Assembly: GCA_030998015.1 (NCBI GenBank)
Contig: JARWMV010000070.1
Coordinates: 17,617-81,616 of the forward strand
DNA length: 64,000 bases
Source of the DNA: Ceratorhiza oryzae-sativae
Taxonomy: Eukaryota; Basidiomycota; Agaricomycetes; Cantharellales; Ceratobasidiaceae
Reading direction: 5' to 3'
The notes below the pieces were generated by a model that saw nothing but the letters and a program-made list of their open reading frames with translations, had not been told where the DNA came from and searched no databases. The first letter of the stretch is position 1; every line of letters starts with the position of its first letter. Positions 1 through 11,733 of this stretch are shown here, in pieces. A program made the position numbers and the translations under genes.

Positions 1-231
1 CTCCTTCGGGATCAAACTAAACTGAAGAGGGAAGAATTGCCTTATTGCTGCCAGGACACAAAGAGCTGGGACTTGGATGATACATGGCTGAGATTTGGGG
101 GGATTAAACACTTTGAAATTTATAGACTAGTGCAGGGTACAGAAATCTTCTATTATTGAAACAACCTGCAGTTTCCTGTAATTCCCTATCACCTCCATTG
201 CACTTAGAATTTACTTGAGTCCCCCTTGAAA

Positions 232-1619
232 ATGGCATCCCAAACCCCAGCCCCTGCTTGGGCAAATATGTCCAATGGTGAAAAAGTGATCTATATGCTC
301 CAGTCAATGGACAAACTGCAAGAATGAACCAACAATCTCCAAAATGATATTGGAGATGTTGAACACAACAACAAAACCTACACAGACTTGCTTGAAGCAA
401 AGCTCACAACAAATCAAACAAAAATAGATGCTGATGTGGCCAGGTTGGCTACCAACATTAACAACCTAGTCAGCATGTTAGCAATCCTTCAAACCACCAT
501 CATGCACATTGAAGCACAAATCAATACCTCCTTGGGGGGCACAGGAGTCACCCAAGTACAACCTTCCTCCAGTGTGACCCAGCTACAACCAGCAACCACC
601 AGTCCTGCAAGCAGATCAACTGCAAAGGTCAAAATGGCCACCCCACAAAAATTTGATGGCACAAAGCATGAAGATGCTATTTCATTCAGAATTGCATGTG
701 CCTGATACATCAATACAAATATGAGTGGGCATTTGGCTGATCAAGTGGTCACCTTTATTACATCTTATCTTGAAGGGTCTGCAGCCGAATGGGTCAATTC
801 CTACAAAGAATTTGAAATCTCAAACCTGGGAACTGCAATACCATGGCTTCACAATGCCAACCTGTTTTGGCAGGAATTCACCACCTGTTATGGGGACTTG
901 AACCATACTGAAAATAACTGCAATAAATGGCAGAAACTGAAACAATCCAAGATGGTCCAAGACTACCTCACTCTGTTCAACCAATACTTGACTGGGCTCA
1001 ATTACAACAATGCAGCCATGCATGATCAGTTCTATGATGGCCTGTTGTCCAATGTAACAGACAGCATGGTGGCCCAAAATTATGATCCCCACACAAAGAC
1101 ATTTGCCCAGCTCACACAGTGGGCCCTGGAAATTGACTCTCACCTTATCTCATTCAGTAGCAAAAGGACAACCCATGGAGGCAACAAATCTAGTAGCAAT
1201 AATGCCTTGTCCAGCAAGCCAACAACCACCTCCCAAAGCAGCCCCCAAAAGGAAAAGTTTAGGAATGGGGAATGAATATACAAGATCAAGGATGGCAGGG
1301 CAGTAAAAGGGCAAATTGTTGCCATTGGGCCCAACACCAAGGGTTTCACAGTTCCTACCATCCAGTATGATGGCAGCAACTCCAACATACAAGAGTCCTT
1401 TAAGGACATAAAGAAAGATAACCACCCACCAGCAGCCCCCAAGGCAAAAGATCCAGACGCAATGGACCTGGACAGCGCAGGAAAAGGAAAAGGGACAAAC
1501 ACCTGTTACAACTGTGGGGGGCATGGCCACATTGCTGCCAAATGTCCCTCAGCCAAGATGTCAAGTTACAAGGTGGTTGTAGAGGATGTAGAAACAACCA
1601 ACAATGAGTTGGTAAAAGA
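232..1619 (+). pseudogene. gypsy gag polyprotein remnant with CCHC zinc knuckle
   Basis: The reading frame starts at ATG 232 and runs to about 1619, with in-frame stops at 325 (TGA), 703 (TGA) and near 1273. The middle resembles Ty3 capsid, with a tryptophan-rich run around 780-1000. A CX2CX4HX4C knuckle (CYNCGGHGHIAAKC) is read at about 1504-1545. Protease and pol follow in another frame, so either a gag-pol frameshift or an indel separates them. It cannot make an intact Gag as it stands. Confidence 0.85.
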
Positions 1620-4417
1620 ATGAGCTCAGACCATGCCAGGGGGGCAGTCTTGGGCACTATGTTACAAAATGTGCAGAATGAAAATAAAAATATGGAAATG
1701 GGATGTATGTTGTTAGGAAACCAATCACAACTTCAATTTTTCTTTCATGCATTCCCTCTGCACATAACCCCTGAACACAAGTCTGCATATAATATGAAAA
1801 AATTCAATGGATGGGCCATGATTGATTGAGGGGCCACATCAGTATTTATACATGAAGATCTGGTTAAACAATACCATATTCCTACTGTCTCCCTAAAAAC
1901 ACCAAAAAGACTATGAGTAATTGATGGAAGGGAGATTGACTCTGGGTCTGTTACCCATTATTGCACCTTTGAGTTGTGCATTCAGGAGCACCAAGAAATT
2001 CTCAGTGCTTACATAGTGAATGTTGGCAAAAATGATTTAGTCCTGGGCATGTCATGGCTCAAATTCCATAATCCCAACATTGATTGGGATGGAAAAGACA
2101 TGAAGTTCAACTTGCCAATATGTTTGAAGCACTGCATCACAAAACCCTTACACGTGCAAGCAAACAAACCCAAGGAGCTCCAGTTGGACTCCTTAGACTT
2201 GCTCCCAGCAAAATATAGAGAGTTCAAGAAAATATTTGCTGAAGAAGATGATGTCCAGCCATTACCACCCCATAGGAAGTGGGACATGGAAATAGATCTA
2301 AAACCAGATGCTAAGCCAAGGCATGGCCCTATATATAGTGTGGGTGTCAAGGGAGATGCAGAATTGCACAAGACATTGGACTGCCAACTGAAAGCAGGGC
2401 ATATCAGACCCTCAAGGTCACCAATGGCATCCTGGTCATATTTGTTAAAAAGAAGAATGGGAAGCTGCGCATGTGCATCAACTACTGGTGGCTAAATGAA
2501 ATGACTGTCTCCAATGTGTACCCACTCCCATGCATCAATGATATTGTGGAGACTTTGCATGGGGCAAAGATATTCACCAAGTTTGATCTAAAGTGGGGCT
2601 TCAACCTTATACAAATTAAGGAAGGAGACAAATGGAAGGCTGCTTTTAAGACCAAATACAGGCTGTATGAGCCCTTAGTCATGCAATTTGGCCAAAAGAA
2701 TGCACCAGGAACCTTCATGGCTATGATCCAAGAGGAATTCCAGGACATTGAAGGCATTTATGTCATAATTTACATGGATGACATATTAGTATTCTCAAAA
2801 AACCAAGAAGAACATGACAAACATGTCAGAGAAGTCTTGCATCATCTCCAAAAGGCTGGCCTATACTGTGCCCTGGAGAAATGTGTTTTTGATGTCACCA
2901 AAGTGGGCTACCTGGGAATAGTAGTGACTCCCCAGGGAATTAAAGTAGACCCAACCAAGGTTGAAAAAGCTGTTGAATGGCCAACCCCTACCAACCCAAC
3001 TGAAGTCCTGGAAGGGCTGGGGTTTGCAAACTGGTTAAGGCACTTCATAAGGGACTTTTCAAAAATCACAAAATGCCTTTGTGAACTTGTCAAGAAGGAT
3101 GTAAAGTGGGAATGGACAGAAGAAAGGGATTGGGCATGGAACTTGCTGAAGCAGAAATTAAAGGAAGCCCCCCTCCTAATTCAGCCAGAACCCAGCAAAC
3201 CATTCATTCTGGAAACAGACACCTCAGGCTATGCCACAGGTGCTGTACTATTGCAATACAGAGAAGATGGATTGCTCCACCCAATCTCCAACTACTCTAA
3301 AGCTATGGTTCCAGCAGAAAGGAACTATGATATCTACAACAAAGAAATGCTGGCAATCATAAAAGCCCTCAAACACTGGTGTCACTTGCTAGAAGGGGCT
3401 GAACACCCAGTAAACAGTGTTTGTGATCACAAAAACTTAGAGTACTGGAAAACAAACTGGCCACTGAATGGCTGAGTCACACAATGGCATGAATTCCTAT
3501 CCCAGTTTGAATTCAAAATCCTATACATCAAAGGGGCAAAGAATGGCCAGGCAGACATACTCTCTAGGCTATCAAGGCACATCCCTAAAGAGGGGAGTGA
3601 GAGCCAAGCTCTGCTTGCACAAAATCAATTTTTGGAATTAAAATTGCTGTGGCTACTAGCAATCACACTGGACCATGATCTGGAACAACTCATTAGGGAT
3701 GCAATTCCAGGGGATGAGCACCTATCAAAAGTGCTGAAAGCCCTAGACAATAATTAGAAGGTCAAAAATTGGGAGTGGGATGAAGGACTTTTACAATACA
3801 AGGGCCAAATCTATGTCCCAAATAACAAAGAACTTCACAAGCTGGTCATTGAAAGTTGTCATGATAACCCTGCAGCAGGACACCCCAGGCAGTTCAGAAC
3901 ATACAAATTGTTAAACTGCAAATACACATGGTCATCAATGAAAAAATCAGTCAACAAATATGTTAAACATTGTGAATCCTGTATCAGGAACAAGCACAGC
4001 AACCAAGTTCCCCCAGGATTACTAAACCCAATACCAGCACTGGAAAAGCCTTGGGAGGAAATTACCTATGACCTGATCACTGGGCTACCCCTGTCAGAAG
4101 GGTTTGATGCCATATTTACAGTTGTCGACTGCCTGACAAAAATGGTCCACTTTATTCCATGTCAATCAGAAGCCAGTGCTATGGATTGTGCCAACCTGTT
4201 CCTAACCTATGTATGGAAACTTCATGGGTTACCATGAAAAACCATTTCAGACCATGGCCCCAACTTTGCATCCAAATTTTTAAGGCACTTGTACAAACAG
4301 CTGGATATAAAACCCTCCTACTCTACAGCATACCACCCTCAAACAGATGGCCAATCTGAAAGGGCTAACCAAGTAGTAGAAGGATACATCAGACACTATG
4401 TATCAGACCAGCAGCAC

Positions 4418-5202
4418 TGTCGTGACCCTCTGGAGGCTCCCTGGTGGAGCACTTAAGTAGTGGCTGCGTTGACGGTTTTGGTATTTATGCAGTATGTATT
4501 GAGCGTTCTAGTTACAGTGTTTGCTATGGTCTATGGTGGTTGACAAGATAAAGCAAGCTGAGGCGTCCAGTCTTGCTTTATCCTCCTTATATATACCTGT
4601 GGCTGCGGTGGCTGCAGACGTATGATCTAAGCACATTCCGCAGTAGGTGTAGGTTATGTACAGTACTACAGGTTAGGTAATTGTTTGTCTTAAGTTTGTG
4701 CGGCTCCGAATCTTATAGAGCTGCGCGAGGTCCGAGGGGTAGGCGCTGAGGTCACGTGATCCTGCCGTAAGCGCCGAGATCACGTGACAACTCGCTCCTC
4801 GCTCCAAGTAACATGGGAGAGAAAATGCTGGAGCGAGTTCAGGGTAACAACCGTAAGCACTGAGGTCACGTGACCCTTCGGTAAGCGCCAAGATCACGTG
4901 ACAACTCGCTCCTCGCTCCAAGTAACAAGGGAGAGAAATGCTGGAGCGAGTTCAGGGTAACCACCGTAGGCGCTGAGGTCACGTGATCATGCTGTCAGCG
5001 CCAAGGTCACATGATAACTCGCTCCTCGCTCCAAGTAACATGGGAGAGAAATGCTGGAGCAAGTTCAGGGTAACCACCATAAGCGCCAGCTAAGCGCCGA
5101 GGTCACGTGACCTTGTTTATGGCTTGTTCCGCTTAGGAAAAATGCCATAAATCTGTAGAAATATTTGGTTGTTTTGTTATGTCTGTTTGACGGGTCATAA
5201 CA
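4418..5202 (-). mobile_element. Solo LTR (family A) inserted in gypsy integrase
   Basis: The ends are TGT...ACA and it is flanked by a perfect 5-bp target duplication AGCAC (4413-4417 and 5203-5207). Removing it restores the integrase segment, as confirmed by the uninterrupted copy near 13.6 kb. Read on the minus strand it has a U3 with a tandem TCACGTGA array, then TATATAAG (4586-4593), so it is promoter-like on that strand. No internal coding region is present, which means LTR-LTR recombination removed it. Related copies are at 9432-10044 and 16487-17042. Confidence 0.92.
4733..5110 (-). promoter_or_regulatory. Tandem E-box (TCACGTGA) array in LTR family A
   Basis: About three tandem units of roughly 115-120 bp each carry the palindrome TCACGTGA. 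Perfect copies start at 4752, 4780, 4866, 4894, 4979 and 5103, and a decayed TCACATGA lies near 5006. On the minus strand the array is 140 bp upstream of the TATATAAG box. CACGTG is the core site of bHLH/bZIP-type factors (Cbf1, SREBP and Myc-like), so the array may act as an enhancer; the factor is unknown. Confidence 0.6.
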
Positions 5203-5926
5203 AGCACAACTGTGTCTCTCTTTTACCATTGGCTGAATTTGCCTACAACAACGGTGTCAATGCCTCAACTGGCAAATCACCATTCTTTGCAAACTATGGG
5301 TTCTACCCAAGATTGGCAGTTGGGGACAGGGAGGGACAAGAACTCCCCTTAGCAGACAACCATGCAGAATGGCTTCAAAAAGGTCACAATGAACTGAAGG
5401 CTGCTCTGGAGATATCAAACCAGAGAATCAAAGAATACTATGACTGAAAACATCAGACCCCAGAAGCCATCAAGGCTGGGGAAAAGGTCTGGCTTGACGC
5501 CAAGAACATACAGACACAACAAGCCTCCAGGAAACTGGCCCACAAGAGAGTTGGACCATTCAAGGTGATAGCACAACATGGCACCCACACCTTCAAACTG
5601 GACTTGCCAATAACCATGAAAATACACCCAGTATTTCATGTTTCACTCCTGACCAAATATAAAGATGACCCCTATGGGTGTCAGGTTCCCCCACCACCAC
5701 CAGTGGTAACTCCTGAAGGGGAAGAAGAATTTGAAGTGGAACAGATCATAAAGTTGCAATACAACAAAAGGTCTAATATCTTTGAATACTATGTCAAATG
5801 GCTTGGTTATGATGAACAACAATGGTTAACTTACAATGATCTGGTAAACACACCAGAACTCATGGCTGACTATGTCAAGTCACATCCAAAGGCACCCCAT
5901 GACCCTTGTGCCTTGAAGGGGGGAAG

Positions 5927-6310
5927 TGTCACAAACTGACATGCACATATCCACTCTATAATATTTTCTTGATTTATTACATTTTATGAGATCATCTTCA
6001 AAACATACTTGCCTTTTATGGTATATCTGTGTCATGTGATTCAGGGAATGTTCCAGACCAATAACCAAGATGAATTTCAACTTTGATGTGAAATTCTGCA
6101 GTTCTGCAGTTGCTTCTATTGCTTCTATTGCTTCTATCTCTTATCAGTCATGACTCACTGTACAGACTTGTTTGTTATGATGTGGCTCATAGCATGTATA
6201 TAAACCAGGTCAAGTTCACAGAGGACTCCTCAAGAACTTGACCTCTCATTGAATACAAGTTCTTTCTTTTCTTACTATTTTCCTTGTCGCCTGACTTGTC
6301 ATTGTCAACA
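5927..6310 (+). repeat. 3' LTR of the gypsy element
   Basis: It begins with TGTCAC right after a polypurine tract (AAGGGGGGAAG, ending at 5926) and ends ...TTGTCAACA. The inverted copy at 12456-12906 has the same start, the same TATATAAACCAGGT stretch and the same end pattern, which supports both boundaries. The target duplication cannot be tested because the 5' LTR lies outside the window. Confidence 0.75.
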
Positions 6311-9300
6311 AGCACAAACCACTCAATTTCAACTGGTTGACTGGGCACAACCTGTGAGAGCTGAAACAGTATGAGGCCAAGAAAATCAAATCCATTGCTG
6401 CTCTGAAATAAATCAAGTGCAACATGGAACACTCCAACATGTGTCTAATATACAGGTGATCAGTGCATACATGTGTTAGTTAAGTATCTACTCAGACTGT
6501 TTGGACACAGTGAACCTTGAGTTTGGCAATAATATCCTCTTGTTGGAGCTTGTAAAGATGTTGAATATCTTTCAATATTGTGCCTTGGCTTGGTAAGTAC
6601 TTCTTGGCATCCTGGTGAAGAAGTTTGAGCAACTAAAGTCACAATTAGCAGTAGCTCAGTATTTCAAGTGATAACATATGTAGTGATCCTCAATCATCAA
6701 AAACAGGCAGGTGCTCTCTGCCATCCAGAGAGCAACATATTCACAGACTTCCTTGTGCATTAATCAACCAGTGCCCCCAGTAATGCCAAATTCCACAAGC
6801 GTCTTTGCTGATGAATCCTGCCCAGTGCAACACTCCTTGTGTGACTGGAGCAAACCAGTCTCAGTGGAGCCAATATGCTGGCAAGCGATGAACCCAGTCT
6901 TGCACCTATGAGCCTGTATTTAGTACCACACAAATACAACAAGTTAAAATGATACATACACATTGCACTTGTAGCCATAACGCATGGCTGTTCTGTTGGG
7001 TTTCCACATGATTATCAGGAGCTTGAATCCCTTGTATGTATCCAAACAGGATTCCACTACTTGCTTGTGGCATGCAGCTAAATCATAAAAATTATCATGT
7101 AGGCAGCAGGTCATTGCAATCCACTAAATGTACTCTTACCTAGCTTGATTTCAAGGTCTCCCTTGGCTTGCCTGAGCTAGGTCTGGTCATGCTGCTTATC
7201 CTTAATCTTTGGTGTGCTAGTATTGGCTCCATTGCTTTGAGAAGGTGTGAGCAATCCTGTTTCCCTCTCAGATTGGGAAGGACTTGATGGGCAGGTGCTG
7301 GTGTTATTGTCTTGTGGATTTTCTGGTCACACTTGCAACACCTGATCTAGTCAGGTAAGTTGAGGTTCAGTGAACAATAAATGGTGTGAAATGTACCAAC
7401 AAGAGGGCTGAGATTGCTATCAGCTCTTGCATGTTTCATTGGTTGGTTGCTGCTCCCAGCAATTGCAGGTGGCTGCTTGGAGATGATGCAATCATTGTCA
7501 TCAGAGCTGAGGGCACAAACATTGTGCATCAAAGACAACATTGTACTTGTGAGATCAGGGGGGTGCTGAGATACAGTATGTATCCAGTCTAGAATGGCAG
7601 CTGCACAGGCTGACTCTGGGAGTTGCTGCACATCAGAAAGTTGCATTTATATGAATTTAATGCACTAGTGACAGGCAAGTTGAAGTTTGGTCAGGCTGCA
7701 AGAAAAAAAAAGGTAAGTCTGCATATAGGTAGCTGAATCACCTAATTTGTTTTACCTGCTGCACACTGCAACATGGACATGTTGTTGTGTTTCTGAAGAT
7801 TGTTTATGGTTGGTACCTATGACAATGCCTGACTTTTGCTCAATGCAGGCTCAAACTCTGCTTTTTGTACATATCTTTACATTGTATTCTGTCCTGCAGG
7901 TATGTAGATACACAGTATTTGTTCAGGTACTCATCATGTTCTACATGTCCCAAACATTGCACTAGCATGCCTGCCTTGCATTGTCTGGCTGATGAGGAAT
8001 GCCCAGCACTTACACATTCTTGGTTGTTGAACCACAACCTCACCTGGTAAGCTCAAGCACCCACTCTAGCTGGAACCAACTGACATTATTGGATACTCCA
8101 GCATGGGCATGCCTTGCAAGCAGATTGAAATGCAGGGAGGACAAGGTCTTAGCCAATTCAACAGCCATTGTTGCCAACTCTCTCAGTTGCTTGTGGAGCA
8201 AGGTATTGAGATATTCATCAGCCACCATGTGTAAGTTGCATTCTGTGCTACAAGGTGTATTGATACACTGTGTAAAAAAGGTGCTAACATCATTTTCTAG
8301 TGCAACCTGTAACCCAAACTTGCCACCTCAAGACACATTTTCTCTGTTCAGCACACCTTGGGAGACAGAGGTGGGCTCACCATTGCTTTTCTGCAACATA
8401 AATCCATCCTTGGCATTTGACCTAAACCCATCCTGGTCACTCTACTTCAATCCTTCCTTGCGTGCTGGAAATCTGAACCCCTTGCTTCCTTGCAACCTAA
8501 ACCTCTCCTCATCATCCTCAGATCTTGGCCTTTGCAAGGAAGGCAAAGGTTTCAGCTGCTAGCCAGGTATGTCTACACTACTGCCTGCTTACTGGATGCT
8601 TGCTGATGCTTGTTAAGTTGGTGAAGAGATGCTATGCTGGAGGATCAGGTTTGTTCATTCATCCCACCTCTCTGTGCTCTGGCTTCCAGCTTCTTAACTC
8701 CATTTCTGACTCCCATCCAACTATAATGAACACTTTTCCCTACTTGCTCTAACTACATTTACCTGATGTTTTATCATGGTGATATCAATTACTGTTAGAA
8801 TTCCATACAATGTAGCTACTGAGCCTGAGCAGATTCAATGTCAATATATTAATAACAATGCCTCCTACATCTAATAGTGTGAAAACATGCAGATAGATCA
8901 CTTGTGCAAATTTTGTGCTGTGCATTCTGTACAAGCCTATTTTACTGACTGCTTTCCACCTTTCCACCTGCCCACATAAGTTCCTGCAATCATGCCCACC
9001 TTTCCACCTTCCTCTGAAATGCAGGAAGTTCCTGCATGTGTGGGAATGCCACAGAAATTCTGGCTTCTGGCATGCAGGAGCAAGTGCAGGATGAAAACAT
9101 GTTCAAAAGTGCCAAAATCTGGCATGCCAGTGCTGAATTTTGGCAAGTCTTCCACATCACATGCTTAGGCTCAGCTTCTTTTTTTGCTTAGAAATAAAAG
9201 CTATAGATGTGGGCTATGCTGAGTGCACTATGTGCTCAGCATTTTTCTCAACATTCAACTCAACATTTAACATCAATGAAATAGCTGGTAGAAAAAATAG

Positions 9301-9431
9301 ACACAGGAAGATTTCTTAAAGAGCAACTGCTACAGGATGGACTTGTATACTGCATTTTTTGTTTGTGGAGCCTGATTAGCATTCCATATCTTGATGCAAT
9401 GTTCAGCAGTGCACCTTGACAAAGCAACATA
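6311..9431. other. 3.1-kb CpG-poor stretch without a recognisable gene
   Basis: Only short open frames are found on both strands, none longer than about 190 codons and none with a motif I recognise. The base composition (TG/CA rich, nearly no CG) matches the neighbouring decayed transposons, so it is most likely old repeat sequence. Intron-like GTAAGT...AG pairs are present but do not join convincing exons. Confidence 0.5.
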
Positions 9432-10044
9432 TGTTGAGACCCCTCTGTCTCCTTGTCTCTATTGATTCCTTAAGTAGTGGCTATGTTGTCAGTGGTAATT
9501 TGCAACGTATATTGATAGTATTTATGTAGTATGTACAGATGATCCCTGTGGTTGACAAGATAAAGCAAGCTGGGGTCCACAGGCTTGCTTTCAATGAGTT
9601 ATATACCCTTCAAGGTATGAGTCAGACTGTTCTGTAGTCCACAGTATGCTATAGGTTACATGTGGTGTAAACAATTATTAAGTAAGTTGCCCTTGGTGTT
9701 GTTGTGGCTCTGAATCTTATAGAGCTGCAAGAGGTCCAAGGTTCATGTGATTTGAGTGCTGAGGTCATGTGATAACTTGCTCCTTGCTCCAAGTTAAAAT
9801 GGAGAGAATTGCAGAAGCAAGTTAGGCAGCCACCATAAGTGCCAAGGTCATGTGACAAACTTGCTCCTCACTCCAAGTTACAATAGAGAGAATTGCAGGA
9901 GCAAGTTAGATAACCACTGTAAGCACCAGGATAAGCACCAAGGTCACATGACTATGTTTAAAGCTTGTTTGACTGAGGAGAAAATGCTATAAACTATAGG
10001 CTAATTCCCTTGTTATGTTATGGCTGTCTGTGCAGGTCATAACA
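9432..10044 (-). mobile_element. Solo LTR, family A, decayed copy
   Basis: It runs from TGTTGAGACCC to GGTCATAACA and aligns along its length with 4418-5202. Flanks are ACATA (9427-9431) and ACCTA (10045-10049), a 4/5 match consistent with an aged 5-bp duplication. The E-boxes of the younger copy appear here as TCATGTGA or TCACATGA, that is, with their CpG lost. The repeat array is shorter, which accounts for the 613 bp length. Confidence 0.82.
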
Positions 10045-10122
10045 ACCTAAAATTGGCCATGTGAAAAAAATGCCTTTTCAACATCAAGCCCAATGTGCTT
10101 CACTGATTGCCCTTGTGATTTA

Positions 10123-11731
10123 CAGTATGAGACAAAACATCTTCCAAAAAAGTTGGCTCACACTTGAAACACCCATAACTTTGGATCAGATGCACACAGA
10201 TGCATATGAATAACATTGATCAAGAGCATAGTGAATAGGCTACATAACAAATATGAATACATGGTGTTTGGTCAACAAACAGCAGAGATATAGCTAAAAC
10301 ATGATGCAAGGCACTTGGAAGATGTTTTGTCCCCTGAATACATGCATGATAGAATAATCAAAATCAATATGGGATTGAATCCCCTTTGGACTTAATGACT
10401 AAATCCATATGCTTAGGCATGCTCTCAATCAGTTTTTGACAGTATTCCTCATCAAACCCACACCAGACACTCTTAACCTGATCCCATAGCTCTAAAATCC
10501 CACCTGGGGGAGTCTCATACTTTCCCAGGTGTCTTTTCAATTCTGCCCACATATTCTCAATTGGATTGAGGTCTGGGGACATAGAGGGCCATTCCATTAG
10601 CTCTACACCATGGTGTTTGAACCAATTGAGGCATATATGCACTTTGTGAGAGCTGGCATTATCTTGCTGGAATATCACCTCCCATTCTTGGAGCCCCAAG
10701 GCTGCAAGACTCTGCAGAAACTTGTTCTCTAAAATGTTGACATAGCCTTCCTTGGTTAAGTTCTGAAGTAACCAACACCCAATCCCCACTCCCTGCCAAC
10801 TGAAACACCCCCAAAACATAATAGATCCACCACCAAAATTGGCTGATGGGACCACCAGGTGATTAGACAGGCCCTCTCCCTTGCATTTCCAGCCCCAGTG
10901 GATGCCATCCAAGCCTAAACAATTGATTTTGGTCTTGTCCAACCATAGAACATGGCACCAGTCCTCAACAGTCCAGTCTTTGTGAATTTTAGCAAAATTA
11001 AGGCAGGCCTCCATGTGTTCAGGTGTAAGCTGTGGTTTTTGTTGCTTCTTTACTGGCACAAGACCTGCTGATTTCAAGGTGTGTTTGACTGTTTTAAGAT
11101 GAATTGATTGCCCTGTAAGAGCACATAGTCTCTGGGTTGCCTGGCAGGTTGATACATTGTTGTTATTGGTGACTAGACAGACAGCATAGCAGGTAGTGCC
11201 AGGGCTCAATTTGCAAGGACACCCACCAGCTGACTTGGGAAGGTTTGGGCAGTGCTTCTTGGTAATCTTAGAGATAGTACCAGATTTAATAGGCAACCAA
11301 TCCATGATTTTGGAATGGGTGTGCCCTGCATCTAGAAGAGAAAGCACCAAGTTTAGCCTTTCAGCAGGTAGAGTTTTTGGCATTGTCAGGAAGGGTATAT
11401 CCAAGTTAAAAACAGGCCTAATTGAGCTTAAATAGCACTGAGCCCTGATTAAAATATTTCCACTCACATATACATGTGTCCACCAAACATGTAGGAGTGA
11501 ATGTACAAAGTCTGAAACAGGGGACAAAACACCTTCCAGACACCCTTGGTCTTGTTTCACCTGCTACTCTGTCAATTCAAGCTCAGATTCTACACATGTA
11601 TATGCATTCAAAAGCTCAAACATTGCACTAACCAATAGTATTACAGCCATGTGTGTGCATCCCCTAGTTCCTAAGTTATGTGGGTTCTAAGTGTGAGCTG
11701 ACTTTTTTGGAAGATGTTTTGTCTCATACTG
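10123..11731 (-). mobile_element. Complete Tc1/mariner DNA transposon
   Basis: The 1609-bp element is flanked by TA dinucleotides (10121-10122 and 11732-11733). Near-perfect terminal inverted repeats of about 40 bp start CAGTATGAGACAAAAC. A single intact transposase lies inside on the minus strand. A 17-bp motif GACAAAACATCTTCCAA occurs in each outer end (10131-10147; inverted at 11707-11723) and again internally (inverted at 10315-10331; a 16-bp variant at 11523-11538). Intact ends plus an intact frame make this the best candidate for a recently active element here. Confidence 0.95.
10364..11383 (-). CDS. Tc1/mariner transposase, DD34E
   Basis: A 339-aa cut-and-paste transposase of the Tc1/mariner superfamily, which acts in the nucleus and inserts at TA. 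The N-terminal 110 residues form the paired helix-turn-helix DNA-binding region. The catalytic triad is Asp149 (WLDKTK), Asp241 (FQQDNASSH) and Glu276 (DLNPIENMW); 34 residues separate the last two, giving DD34E. I chose ATG 11383 because it starts the usual MPKTL..., about 60 codons downstream of the frame's first ATG at 11560, which would run into the inner repeat. The frame is uninterrupted although the gene contains essentially no CpG. Expression is unknown; the promoter probably lies in the right terminal repeat. Confidence 0.93.
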   Translation of the reverse strand: MPKTLPAERLNLVLSLLDAGHTHSKIMDWLPIKSGTISKITKKHCPNLPKSAGGCPCKLSPGTTCYAVCLVTNNNNVSTCQATQRLCALTGQSIHLKTVKHTLKSAGLVPVKKQQKPQLTPEHMEACLNFAKIHKDWTVEDWCHVLWLDKTKINCLGLDGIHWGWKCKGEGLSNHLVVPSANFGGGSIMFWGCFSWQGVGIGCWLLQNLTKEGYVNILENKFLQSLAALGLQEWEVIFQQDNASSHKVHICLNWFKHHGVELMEWPSMSPDLNPIENMWAELKRHLGKYETPPGGILELWDQVKSVWCGFDEEYCQKLIESMPKHMDLVIKSKGDSIPY

Positions 11732-11733
11732 TA

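Larger units (their letters stand above)
1620..5938 (+). pseudogene. gypsy pol remnant: protease, RT, RNase H, integrase, chromodomain
   Basis: The protease motif is degraded (MID-stop-GAT near 1818-1838). The RT has the YMDD catalytic box near 2770. RNase H (ETDTSGYATGAVL) follows near 3211-3250. Integrase shows an HHCC finger with CX2C near 3973-3993, then VDCLTKM (first Asp, about 4125), DHGPN (second Asp, about 4250) and ERANQV (Glu, about 4358). A chromodomain (EVEQI..., YYVKWLGYDE) spans roughly 5730-5870. Frames change at about 2430-2470, and stops occur near 1827, 1915, 3472, 3756, 4236 and 5443. The integrase is split by the solo LTR at 4418-5202. This is a non-functional relic. Confidence 0.9.
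1..6310 (+). mobile_element. Ty3/gypsy LTR retrotransposon with chromodomain, 5' end outside window, decayed
   Basis: Order of parts is gag, CCHC knuckle, protease, reverse transcriptase, RNase H, integrase, chromodomain, 3' LTR, which is the Ty3/gypsy (chromovirus) order. No 5' LTR is seen before gag, so the element begins upstream of the window. It is dead: many in-frame TGA or TAG codons, at least one frameshift near 2430, and a solo LTR of another family inside the integrase region (4418-5202). A second truncated copy of the same family lies inverted at 12456-13919 and shows the integrase segment uninterrupted. CpG is almost absent and most stops fit CGA to TGA, or TGG to TGA/TAG. Confidence 0.93.

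Noticed and set aside
1140..1530. Minus-strand frames opposite gypsy gag
   Set aside because: Shadows of the decayed gag coding frame; composition follows the plus strand.
6760..9155. Possible transposase or gene pieces on the minus strand
   Set aside because: No catalytic motif or continuous homology could be recognised; reported only as unassigned repeat-like DNA.
11384..11560. N-terminal 59-codon extension of the transposase
   Set aside because: It reaches into the inner repeat and lacks family similarity; the conserved start is MPKTL at 11383.
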